From contig JAGPXD010000001.1 of the NCBI GenBank assembly GCA_020746995.1, positions 5,332,001 to 5,396,000 of the forward strand: 64,000 nt of DNA. The letters run 5' to 3'. Origin of the DNA: Plectosphaerella cucumerina (taxonomy: Eukaryota > Ascomycota > Sordariomycetes > Glomerellales > Plectosphaerellaceae). The translations under genes and the position numbers were made by a program. Positions 23,223 to 34,423 of the stretch are shown here, piece after piece (the stretch's first letter is position 1; each line of letters starts with the position of its first letter). The notes under the pieces were generated by a model, which was not told where the DNA came from, did no database searches, and worked only from the letters and a program-made list of their open reading frames with translations.

Positions 23223-25078
23223 CTAACGGCGTCGACCGATTCCCTTGGTCCACCTCAGAAGATCATGCTTGTGGTAGTAGGCACGCACCCGTTTGCCGTA
23301 AATGTCTACAATGAGATTCGATTAGAAGGGTCGAACCAGGAGGGACTCGGGGGACATACACATGGGGATGCTGGTGGCACACACGACGACCTGCACGATG
23401 GAGATGGCGAGCATGACGGTGCGCGGGCCGCTCTGGATGATCCAGTCATACGCGCTGAAGGTCAGGCCAAATCCGAGGAAGTTCTTGAAGATGGCCATGC
23501 AGGTGAAGCCCTCGATCGCAAGATCTCCTAGGACAGATAGTCAGTGGCGGGGAGCACTACGGGGAAGCAGGCTAGACTTACGATACGCGTCGACGATGTA
23601 CAGAGAGCTAGCGACCGCACCAATGACCATGCCCGCGACTTCAAACGCAAAGAAGGTCAGGGGTACTGGCCATGCGTATTTGCCAGTGATGAGCTCGCCC
23701 GAGGTCAGGGCAAAGCCAAAGAGGCCGATGCCGCCAATGATGAACCTATTGAGTCCACAGAGTCAGTAAATGCTTGTCTGCGAGGTTGGACTGGCAGGAG
23801 CCATGCCACTTGACGGAGAATACTGCAATGGATGTTACGCACATTGGGAAGACCATCAGAATGCGGAACTCAGGCTCGTAGATGCCGCCGTTTAGGCTCG
23901 TCATGTACTTTGCACTCCAGTCGGAGAAGAGACCGGCAATGGCAAAACCGCACAGGGCGCCGATGAAGGGAGCGGCATATGCGTAACCGGCCTCGACCTC
24001 GCTCCAGAAGAAGGGAGGCATGAGCAGCGTGGCGGCCACGATGACGCCGATGAAAACAGTCCAACCGATCATGGTGCCCTGGATCAGGCAGCCCCAAAAG
24101 AATGCGGGCTGGAGGAAGAGCGGGAACGGGCGCAGGAGGAGCTCGAAGTAGCTGTCGTCCGTCTTTCTGCCGTCAAACAGAGCCAGGGACTGGACCCAGG
24201 TTTTCTTGGGCGGGATGACGGCGGGGCCGGCGGCGGGGCGGATGACGGGGGCCGGTTGTTCGCCCGTCTGGTGCAGTTTCTCGACGTCTTCGCTGCCGCT
24301 GGGATCGTTCTGGCCCTCACTGGACGGCGAGGCCCGGCCGACGGGAGCCGGCGTGTCAATGGTGACCATGTCGATGTTGAGCGACATGTCGCGCCGGAAG
24401 GCCGTCTCGGGGCAGAACAGGACGACGGCGACAAGGGAGAGCGCGAGGAAGATGGACGTAAAGTAGAAAGTCCACTCCCAGCCGATGGTGCCAGTGATCT
24501 TGCCGACCAGAATCGGCGTGAAAAAGGCACCACCAAAGACGGCCAGGTTGGTAAAGGCCATGCGAATGCCGCGTTGGTGGACGGGGTAGAGATCACCGAC
24601 AGCGACGTTGACCAGGGTCTCGTAAGGCGAGCAGCCGACGCCCTGGATGACGCGGGCGCCGATGAAGGACTTGTAGTTTGTGCCGACGGCTCCGCCCCAT
24701 GCAGCCGAACCGACGAGGATGATGAGGCCGAGGATGAAGAGATGCCGCTTGCCCCAGACGCGGCCCGAGGGAACGAAGAAGATGGCGGCGCCGCCAACGC
24801 CAAGGAGGAAGTAGCCGGTCAACATGGCCGTCTTGGTCAGGGACTCGCCGAACCAGAGGGACAGGACGACGGTGTTGGCGGCGAGAATTGGGCCCAAGGC
24901 CGTCGCGAAAATGGCGGCCATCGAGAGGGTGAATGTGATGAGGTCTCGGCGCCACAAAGGCCAGTTGAGGGGGTCGTTCGGATCATCGGAGGGTTGAGGG
25001 ATCTGTTGTGCAGGCACTCGGTGTTAGCGATGATGCAGAACGAACTGATGATTGATGCAGGTCGGGTGGCGATGGCAT
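23223..25078 (-). CDS. Major facilitator superfamily transporter, five exons, 535 aa
   Basis: Model: complement(join(23223..23305, 23360..23527, 23582..23745, 23843..25002, 25046..25078)); the exons sum to 536 codons. Plasma-membrane 12-helix transporter of the fungal DHA1/HOL-like type, with PNDPLNWPLWRRDL just before helix 1, six helices to VVLFCPETAFRRD, a long polar central loop (Pro, Ser and Glu-rich), then six more helices. RGIRMAFTNLAVFGGAFF is the helix 4-5 region. Donors are GTGCGT, GTAAGT and GTATGT, with branch points CTGAC in two introns. The joins PM-FIIGG and IPM-YIYGKRVR restore continuous membrane segments. The first exon (MPSPPDLHQSS) uses a weak GTTCGT donor and a 43-nt intron, so the first 11 residues are tentative; the core is secure. 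The substrate cannot be read from sequence. Confidence 0.85.
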
Positions 25079-28000
25079 ACGAGAATGATTGGGAGTTTCC
25101 CACTGGCGTCGACCTTGAGGCCATGGTCCGCTCCATTCGCGACCTGAGGCCTATTCGGGTCATCGTAATATCGCGTTGTCCCTGTGAGTCGAGCGTCAGT
25201 TGATGTCGGGACTGTTCGTGGATCTCGCGGGGCCGGCCGGCAATGCCGAACGGGGGCCCATATCGGGTTCTGTGGAACGACTGGGGCCGCAGCGGGGAGG
25301 GTCCACGGGGAGAAAGAGAAGATGGATGGATGTGCGTACCTGGAACGTGTTCCAGGGATCGGGACTCTAGGATTCCCAAACCCATTTCGCGGTGGTGTAT
25401 CGGCAAGCGCCTCTTCGCATGAGGTGGTGTCGCGAGGGCATTCCCAGTGTCCGGGTCAGACAAGAGGTCAGCGGCGCGCTGGAGGCGTCGGCGCGGGTGG
25501 CTCGGAGCCTCTAGCGCTGCATCGCCCGTTTTCCCCACCGAGGCTTCAGCCGCTCGACCCAGCACCGGCAGATGGGTTGTCCCTTTTCGGTATAGTATTT
25601 TCCCCGCCCCAGGTCATGTGATGTGGCAGTGTGGCTAGAACAGCTTGGCTTGGACCTTAGTCATCCACTCTCCCAATGCGCGCCTACATTTGCAGTGCAA
25701 CTAACCCCGTGACCATTTCCACTCTGATGGCTGTTCATCTCGACACAAAAATGACCTCCTTCAATCTTCATGCAACACACACGATTCGGACACAGGCAAC
25801 TCGCAGCTTGTCAGAATGCACTCGAAAACTCGGCAAGCCATTCTATGCTTTGAATTTCAAATCAAACCTCCTCGAATCGCCACCACTCTGTACCCAACAC
25901 CCAGTACGCTCAGGCCTCTGATCAGCCATGCAGCCACGCAGCCACGCACGAGCCTCACCCACAAACTGGCCTTCTTAGCAGTCATTGGGCAGACCTAGAA
26001 TAGCCAGCTCCAACGTGCCCAAGCTGCTACGATTGCGGGTGCACATTGCCGGCTGAAGCCTGCGAGCAACCCCTGGCACGTCAAGTCTTCCTCGCCAGAA
26101 AAGCGACATTCTTCGCCAAGTTCAACCAGAAGACGATCATCAACGTCTATCAAGGGGCCCCCTGACTCGCGTCTACAGTCGATCTTCAACATCGCATATC
26201 AACTGCAAAATGCAAGGCACAACAGTTGGCAGTTCTGAGTCGCAAACGACATGTCATATACCCTGCCCCGCACGCAAATACGGCATCGTGCAAAAGTGCC
26301 TCTGTCGGTCTGTCCGTCGTGAGGCCGGCGCCCCCAACGGCGTCGACCCGACGCCCAGCGGCCCTTCAGCTCCGGGATCTGCGTGGCGGCCTGAGCCACG
26401 GTGGCCTCTCAAGCCTCTCGAGATGTTCAGCAGCCTTGCTAGCTTCTCCCTCCCCGCATGTCGTCGCCTGTAGACCTAACCGTCGTCGTTAGGCAGCCAG
26501 CAAAACAGCCCGACAGCGAACAGACAAAATCCTTCGTCTTGGGCCCCTCGCCTAGCCACGATGGGCAATCCTCCTCGAATCACACCCCGTCTTGAAACCC
26601 AACGGTCAGTGGGGGAAGGAGGGAAGGGGCGCGCGCGAACTTGGGACGGTCCCCTTTCCATCCCACCCGCTAGACGTTTCCAGGCATCGCGTCTGCTGAT
26701 GGCGCACCGAGCACAGCTTGTTTGCCTCGTGCGAGGAAACAATCACTAATCCCATCTTCGCCTGGCTCCCTCTAGCGGCAATGCCCCTCCAACCACTGGC
26801 ATCTGAGATATCCCCGAAGTCAGGACCGCCCCATCGCCGACGTTACCGGCTTCGCCTTGACGTGTCCCGCGGACGTCGTCGGGCTTTCCGTAGCGGCTTT
26901 TGACTTGCCTCGAAGCGGCGGACGTGGCGTCCGCGGTGGGCGCGGCATGTTGGAGTCGTGGCCGCGGATCCATCTCATACCGGCCCAGACCACGCGCCCT
27001 CTCTCCACCACCGCCGGCCAAGCTTCCCCCGAGGCTCATCGTCAGTGGGTCATCATCCAGCCCGGCCGCCGTTCCGTCGTGTCCCGAGCAGAGGCTCGCT
27101 CTTGGCGGCATACCCGCACAGCTCCCGCGGGGTCACAGCCCACCGGACCCGACTCCTAGCGCCGCCCTGGGCTCACTGGCGCCGACTTGTCATCGCTGAC
27201 TCCTGCCCACGCGCCCACAGCGGCGTCAAGCAAGCGTGGAGACATCAGCTGAGCGAGGTCTCACATAGAGCCTCCGCGGAGGGGCCTCCACGACACGAGA
27301 GACAGGGGAAGAGGGCACAGTTGCTCGGTCCGGAATCAAGCGCCAACGGCACATATTGTTCAAGGATCAAAGTGCCTTGCGTCCCGTCATCATAAAGGCA
27401 CTCTGCGAGGATCATGGACAAGTCTGCAGCCGCGGATACGACTCTGCAGGGCGGCAGCAGGGGCGGGATGTCGACTCCCATCTGCAATCATTGTGCATGC
27501 CTAGCGCCGATCATACACCAAGCCTTGCCTGACATGACAGAACTCTCTTTTTGCTCCTTGGAAGCGAGCGGTCACACAACCACCCATCTCCGGACGGACC
27601 CTTCCTCATCCTTGCCCCCCTCCCGTCACATTCGCAGGGAGACTTCTCGGGGCTAGGTATGACACGCTGACATCTGCAAGCGGCCGAGCTCAACATCCAT
27701 GAACACCGGCCGCTCGGGCCCTCATGCCACCTCGCATGTTGCCGCCCCGGCCTGGGCAATAAAACGGGCATCACGGGCGTGTGCCAACTCTCCTATCACA
27801 GGGCTCCCAGTTTCCGGGCGTCCCTGCACCCGCGAGCCCGCCCAATTCGTCCGACAGCAGACGACGGTGGGTGCCACTGGGTTTGGAGGTGGCGTGTTCT
27901 CTTGCGCACACGCCCCCTGGTTTTGTCGTCCGAGCACATGCCATCATCTTCATTCCGGCTGTTTGGGCAAGATCCAGATCGGCTTTGCAAGGGCTCTCCC

Positions 28001-30907
28001 AGCGCGCTGACAGCCCGCTTGGAGGACACGGACAGTCACGGACACCATCGAGGTTTCCTCTGGGTCCGAGTCATTCAGGCGTGTCTGGTGGCCCGCGACG
28101 TCACCCAGCTTGCTCTCTGTCCAGAATATCCCCCCGTGGAACCGACTAGCTCGGCCGGGGGAAGTATTCTGGACGTTTGGCCGCTAGGTATCGGAGGACA
28201 ACATGCTGCGGACAGCTTGCGAGACCGAACGCTGGCACCTCTCATCGGAGGCGCTAGCGTCGTCTGTGTGTTACTTATCTGATTTTCTTTGCAAGGTACC
28301 ACCACCCTCCCACAACCCTTCAACCGTCCCGGCATTTGATCTGCGGCACAGATGCAGCACACCCGCCCACCCCTCCCCCCGAAGAGCTCGGCGGTCATGG
28401 GGGCCAGGCAGAAGCCACCTTGATGGTGAACGTGTTGCAAGAGGTGAGAGACAGTGTTGCGCATCCCGGGGTCATCCCTCCCGTCACATCTCCCGCCCGG
28501 CCACAACATCAGGCCAAAAAGCAAATATGGAGGGGGCGGACGCTGGGCGGTGATCCCCCAATGTGACAGAATATCGGAGCATCCCCCATCCGCGCCGCTC
28601 GGGGCATCCGCCCAACTTCGACCTGGTCTGGTCACCCCCAAGCGTGGTCACCCCCAAGCGCAGAGGGCCGTCCCTATACTGAGGTGATCATATGTCCCCC
28701 TTGCCGAGTGACAAGAGGAGCATCTCTGTGATAAGGACAAGTTCGGTCCAGGCGATAGCACACCCAAGGCGACGCAGTTGGTTCGGTACAGGTCAGTTCG
28801 GGAATCTGTCTCCTTTCGCCCCCCCCTTCTTGGATCCGCCGCGCCCAAGCGTTGACCACCCCTCCCCATGTTCGTGAGCCCCTCCCCGGAGATTTGGCCG
28901 GTCGTCCGGTCTGGAGTGCTGAGAAGCACGCAGGACGAGAATTCCCCGTCGAGTGGTGGTGGGGTGCAGCATGGCACCGTCCTCGACAGGATCGTACACA
29001 GCACCCTGCCAACCCTACTCTATCATCGTCCCCATGCCGTTCGTGCGCATGCAGGGAGCTCGTCATACCACGCTCTACAGCCTCGTGTCTCGGGGCACGT
29101 GGATGAAGCCCTGTCTTGCTTGATGGAATGGGACTGGCTGGGGGTACGAGCAAGGCGGAGGTCGTGGTGATAGGGGGGGTTGGTCGGTTGGCACCTTGGG
29201 AGGAAGTGCGGCGGCTCTGCCACACGGGTAAGTCGATCTCCCTTCTTGAGCCGATACCCACCCACCATGGCGTGGACCCCATGTCTCTGCAGCCATCCAT
29301 CATCGGCGCTGTCAACGGACCCCCCTGCGAAGGGGGCGAGGCATTGCCAGCCGCGGCATGGTCGAAGTATGTCCGGCAAGTGCTGAGCTGATGAGCGCAA
29401 GCCGCTGCCCCGGCGACGTCTTGATGTCCTCCGCTGGCAGAATTGACTGCCTGCCCATGGGGTGTGAAATACAAGCATACCAGAGCCCGGCCTGGCCGGT
29501 ATGTCGTCTAACCCCTTGCCCGCCAAACCGCGTGGCTTGACGATAGTCGGTTCCTCCTGCGCGCCGTGCACTGGGCGGGCTGAGAGAAAGAAAAGCCTGG
29601 TCCAGTTGTGGCCAGCACCTCTGCAAGACATTGTAGGGGTGGTCGTCAGATCGACAGGGATGGAAGGATGATCGGTAGACGCCCGAGAGCCATGATGATC
29701 CACGACGTGCGCGCATCACCATCTCATCGTGACCAAGGTGTCCCGTCATGTCCGGCCTCCAAGGCAAGTCCTGACCGCGCTGGCGCCTTCTGGCCGTCAG
29801 ATTTCCCGTGTTCCTCCTGATGAGACATGACTCCGGGCATTTGTCGTCTCATAACTGCCACCGACACGAGACTCCCACTCGCCGCCTACCCGGCCGCGAT
29901 TTGGCCGAAAAGGGGGGGCGGGCCACTCGGTGGATGCCCAACTCGTTAGCAAGCTGCAGCTTGGTAGGCGGACGGGCGGGACACGGCAATGAGAACGGGA
30001 AGGGGGGGGTTCTTGCGAGGAAAGTATATTGCTTTTTGTACAGGCAAGTCCAAGCCTGAGCCCTAGTCTTTCTTCCGTATGTCTCTTCTGTCTCTGTCCC
30101 CCGCCGCGCGGGGGCGAAATGCCAGTCGCTTTCTCTCTCATGTTGGGGCTCCACCGCGCGCAAAGAAAAAAAAAGACAGGAGAAAAACGCCGTGGTCCAG
30201 AGTGTTCAACGCTTGATTACCCGGCCAATAAAAATGCTGATTTTTTCGGTGCACACACCGTCGTTGCTTGGGGCTGGCGAGCAGCCTTCTTTCCCGCTGT
30301 GCTTCTGGGGAGTAGCCACCCCCCACGGTCCGTCCCACCCCCTTTCCATCAGTTGGTGGTCCGAAGAGCGAGTCTCTCGTCCCCGCGTGCCGCCGAGGCA
30401 GCCGCCCCAGCGAGACAGACACGCGGCTGCCATCCCTTGAGTGCCCCTTTCCGAAAGAGAGTCTCGCGGGAGACATTACGTTCCTCGCCCGTGCGTGCGC
30501 TGTAGAGTAGCGGCCGTTGGAAGGGTGAGGCGGGGGTGGTGTGTCTGCTGTCAGGGAAGGAATCCAGATCCCTTGCCCGATGGCGAGAGTGGTTGTGGTC
30601 GTAGTGAGGGATTCGGGAGTGGTGATGATCGATCCCGGGGAAAACGCCTGCTAGTCCCAGAGAGTGTCCAACTTCCCGTTGGATCTTTCGCTGCCTTACA
30701 AGGGGGGCGCCGTCGGCGCAAAAGTTCGCCGGGCCATGCTTCCGTAACGCCGTGCCAGATGAGTAGGAAATGCTAGTAATACAGTCGCTTGAAATAATTC
30801 GAAAGGCGTCGCTGGCAAGAAGGTTGACCGCTCTTGTGGTGGTGGTTCGCGGGCTCGTGGTAGGTCGAGGGGCTCGTCGGCTGTTGAGCCGGCATGGTTG
30901 CGGGGGT
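25079..30907. other. Gene-poor stretch, left part (5.8 kb)
   Basis: Starts with the MFS promoter and leader. No frame here carries a recognizable domain or a coherent spliced product, and there is no tRNA or transposase. A 16-bp tandem duplication (28631-28662) is the only repeat I noted. The base composition stays GC-rich. Confidence 0.55.
28631..28662. repeat. Tandem duplication of a 16-bp unit
   Basis: Two adjacent copies of GTCACCCCCAAGCGNN; the copies differ only at the last two positions. Confidence 0.85.
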
Positions 30908-31072
30908 TTAGCCACCGCACAGCGGGCAGCAGCCGGGGACCACAATGTATCGCTCGTGGGGCCCCTTCACACAGGACCGCTTATGGCTGCCGTCGGTCGA
31001 GGTTCTGAAGAAATGGGCACCAGGGTCGATGCACGAGGTGTAGATGTAGTAGTTTTTCGTAAAGTCGCACAT
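30908..31072 (-). CDS. Small cysteine-rich protein, 54 aa, unknown function
   Basis: Short single-exon ORF. The chosen start is the ATG at 31072, with A at -3; the longer frame upstream looks non-coding. The protein begins MCDFTKNYYIYTSCIDPG and ends VPGCCPLCGG. It has six cysteines, including a C-terminal CC-x2-C arrangement, plus His and aromatic residues, and no signal peptide or membrane segment. Its composition differs sharply from the Pro/Arg/Ser-rich random frames around it. It recalls the very small cysteine/histidine fungal proteins of unknown function that begin MC and end with a CPxC-like motif; a metal-binding fold is inference. A possible 5'-leader intron (31199-31132, GTGAGT...CCAG, 68 nt) and a TATATA (31508-31513) lie upstream. 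It stands alone in the gene-poor stretch. Confidence 0.6.
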   Translation of the reverse strand: MCDFTKNYYIYTSCIDPGAHFFRTSTDGSHKRSCVKGPHERYIVVPGCCPLCGG

Positions 31073-31507
31073 TGTGTGAACACACGCCGCGTCCGGACCG
31101 GGCAGGCAATGAGTGGTGGTTGTCCGTCTGTCTGGCAAGAGGGTGGGTATAAGTCGCTGACAGGCGGACGAGGTGGGATGTGAGCAGGTTTGTACTCACG
31201 GTCAACCCGCGCGGGGTGTGTTGTATGTTGATAGATCGCAACCGTTTGAGACTGGCAGCGAGAGATGGGCGTCAGGAGGACGTGGACGAGAAAGGGTAGG
31301 TGACGAGAAGGATCCGAAGGGGCCGTGTCGGCATGCTCTGCAGTGTCGACCTTGGGGTTGTAGAGGGCGGAGGACCGGTGGTTGTCCGATGCGGCGAGGG
31401 CGGAGGGCCGTAGTATTATCTAAATGTGCCCGGATACATCGAGAGGTACAGATGGGGATGGGAGGGAAGCGGGCACGGGGAAAGTGGGAGGTGGTGTGGG
31501 CGAGATC

Positions 31508-31514
31508 TATATAT
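31508..31514 (-). promoter_or_regulatory. Possible TATA box upstream of the small cysteine-rich gene
   Basis: TATATAG-like sequence on the minus strand, about 435 nt before the ATG at 31072. The distance suits a leader containing the proposed 68-nt intron. Weak evidence. Confidence 0.25.
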
Positions 31515-33754
31515 GAACGGACGATGTGCTGAGGCATCGGCGGCGGTGGTGGTGGTGTGCGGTCAGGCTAGAGACAAATCGAGGCATGAAGGCGGAAGAC
31601 GAGAGCACGGATGTTTTAGCACGGTGGTTTCTGATGGATTGCTCTCACTGACAGACCTTGTCCATGTCCGAGCCATGACGGCAGGCTTGTTTGCGTCGAG
31701 GACAGACTTGGACGGGCGCGGGCGGGCAAAAGGTGTGCCCAGGGTCGAGGTCCCTTTGACGACCGAGTCCTCCTGCGACAAGTGGGCCATTGGCGAAATT
31801 TCCCCATCAGGCTATGGAGGGGCTTTGACAGTGAGCCCGGCGAGAGGTCAGAGAGCCAGGGGGGGGCGTGGGTTTGGGTGGGTGGGCAGTCGGGGGAGCG
31901 AGGGGGGAAGGGGAGGGGGCCAGGGCGTGTGCGGATGTGACAGTCTCCAGAAGAGGTGTGTGACTTTTTTTCGCCAGGCTGCCCGCTGCCCACTGCCCAC
32001 TGCCCGCAGCCCCCTCCCCCTTGCTAGCCCCGGCTCTGGGTGACAAGAGGCGCGAGGTGTCAAGGTAGGGGGTATCCCCGTCGTTCACGGCGGGGACCAG
32101 GGCAGGGTGTGTGTCGGCGCACGGAAGCTTGACGACAGGGAAAGTCGAAGCTGGAGAAGCGCTTTGTCGGCAGGTCAGCATACCATGTAGCGAGGAGAGG
32201 GGGCGTGTAACGGCGACAACGCAAAGAGGAATGGGAACAGACGCGACGGTTGTGGTTGGCAGGTAGGGGGCTGGCCGCTTGTTGCTCTTCAAGGCTAGCA
32301 CATCGTCCGTACGAGATGTTTGGTAAAGCGCAGTCTCACGGGGGGCGAAGGCGGCCCAGCTGGGCAGCTCCTCCCACGAGGGCGGCGACAAGAGTTGGCG
32401 TGACGAGGCGCCGACCAACCGCGGCCGGCCGGCCGGCCGTGGTACGCGCTTGGTGGTCTTTTTTTTATATCGGGGGGGAGGAGGGTTGGGGGCAGACTAG
32501 CAGGCGGAGAGTCGCACTCCTTGTGTGCCCACTGAGCCGTGTACTGGTCGGGAACGGTAGGGATCAAAGCGTGAGTTTGAGAAGCGACCACATGGCTCCG
32601 AGCCGAGCTGATGATGACATGACGTCCCTCCGCCTGGACCTCGGGGGTGGTTGAGCTTCGCGTGATCTACCAATCGTGAGGTCAGGGATGGTATTGTTGG
32701 AATGCAGAGACGGGTTGCATCTCGAGCCAGCCAGTGTCGTACGTCTCGGACCGAAGCCGCACCCAGAAAGGCGCCAAAGTCGCGGGGTGGCGATGACACG
32801 GGGCGCCTCACGGACGAGGCAAGGCGATGCCGAAAACTGATGTGTGACGGTGGCGGCCTGTTTGCTTCAACCACCGCAATGGCCAGACGGACCTGCAACA
32901 GAGGAAAAAGTGCTTCGCTGTGCTCACCTGCCTTGTCTTGTCTTGCCCTGCCCTGTCCAATGTGATGGAAGGAGACCGCAGTGGACATCGACTGCTTTTC
33001 TTTTGTCCATCCTCTGCGGGCATATTGAACCGGGGGCGGGAGTGGTGGTCGAGCCCCAGCAAGTATTGGGCGGGACGGGAGTCATAGCGGAGGATCAAGG
33101 TGACGGCCAGCAGAGGACGAGGACGGCGTCGGCGTCGGCGACGGCGACAACAACAAAGACTCGGCGATCATGATGATAGCGGAAGGGCCAGCCGACGAGG
33201 CAGGCTTTCTGGCAGGCCGGCAGGCGACGCGATCGGTACCTGCGTCCGGGAGGTAAGCCGTTCTAGGCTCGTCGGCCTGAAAGTAGTCCAAGTTCAGGTA
33301 AGTTGGAGCGACCGGCAGCGAGGTACCGAGAGAGTGCCGGCGGCGGCCGACTGCTGAACCCTCTGCCGACCGTGCAACTTAGCACTTGGGTAGTAAGACC
33401 TGGAGCTACAGTACCAGTACGAGTACGTGCCGGTGCGAGTGTGAGTGGCCAACAAGGTCGCCCGACTTGGTCCGTAGCGAGGCTCCCCGAGCGTGGGCCA
33501 AGGAGCGACGAACGAACCCCGAGAGCAGCGCCGCACGGCTCAGCCTGCACAGCACAGCGCCTTGGGCTCGGTCGACCAATGCGTGGGCGTTGTGGGTGCG
33601 TGCGTGCAGTCATCTTGGTATGCCCTGCCCTGCCCTGTCCTGTCGCTGATGCTTGCTCGTGTGTCTTCGACCGGTCGACACGGTGCCTGCCTTGGAAGGG
33701 GGGCGGCGGTCAGCTTGCTTGCTTGCACACACCAATCTTGCCCAGGGTCATCCA

Positions 33755-33765
33755 GGGGGGGGGGG
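33755..33765. repeat. Homopolymer run of 11 G
   Basis: Uninterrupted G run on the plus strand in non-coding DNA. Its length may be prone to sequencing error. Confidence 0.9.
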
Positions 33766-34405
33766 AGTGTGAAAAGAGTGACAGACAAGACAGGCCAAAG
33801 ACCCAAATGGCGGGCGAGAGCGACAGCAAAAGGCGATGGCACGGGCGGCCGAGTTGGAATTGATTTGGAGGCGCAAAATTGGTTGGTGCGCATCGTTCGA
33901 GCATCGAGGGGTCAGTGCGACGGGCCCCTCCACACCTCGACTGACCTCACTTCAGTGGGTGTCCTGGTGCACCGGGGGCCGAGGGATTGAGAGCTCAGTC
34001 CGAACGGCGTGGGATCGATCATGGCGAATGTGATCTCCAGGAAGAAAAGCAACCTAGAATGCCCGGTCTGAAGTGCGCTCGGAAGAGCCCGACACCCACA
34101 CTGGACGGCGCAAACCCAATTGAACGATGGCAACCACTCGTTCAGGACCGACGGACAAGAGCGTGCCTGCCTTCCATCCTTGGCTGAGGTTTTCCCCAAC
34201 ACCCCACGTTGGTTCCTTCCCGTCCTTCCTCACCTTACCCGGAGGGCAGTCGTGACTCAATGGCTATCAGACCATGTGATCTCTACATATGGCTGGTGCT
34301 TGACGAGCTCAAGCACCAGGGAAGGAGCAACCTGGGCTTCCTCCAACAGTGAGGCATGAACCCATGGTGCTCCCGTCGCTCCCGGGCTCTCGGAAGGACC
34401 AACAA

Positions 34406-34423
34406 CCCAACCCAACCCAACCC
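34406..34423. repeat. Short (CCCAA)n repeat
   Basis: Just over three tandem CCCAA units in non-coding DNA. This is not the fungal telomere unit TTAGGG. Confidence 0.8.

Noticed and set aside
32427..32442. GGCC-rich palindromic run (GGCCGGCCGGCCGG)
   Set aside because: Simple GC repeat with no gene, array or symmetric structure beyond the self-complementarity of the unit.
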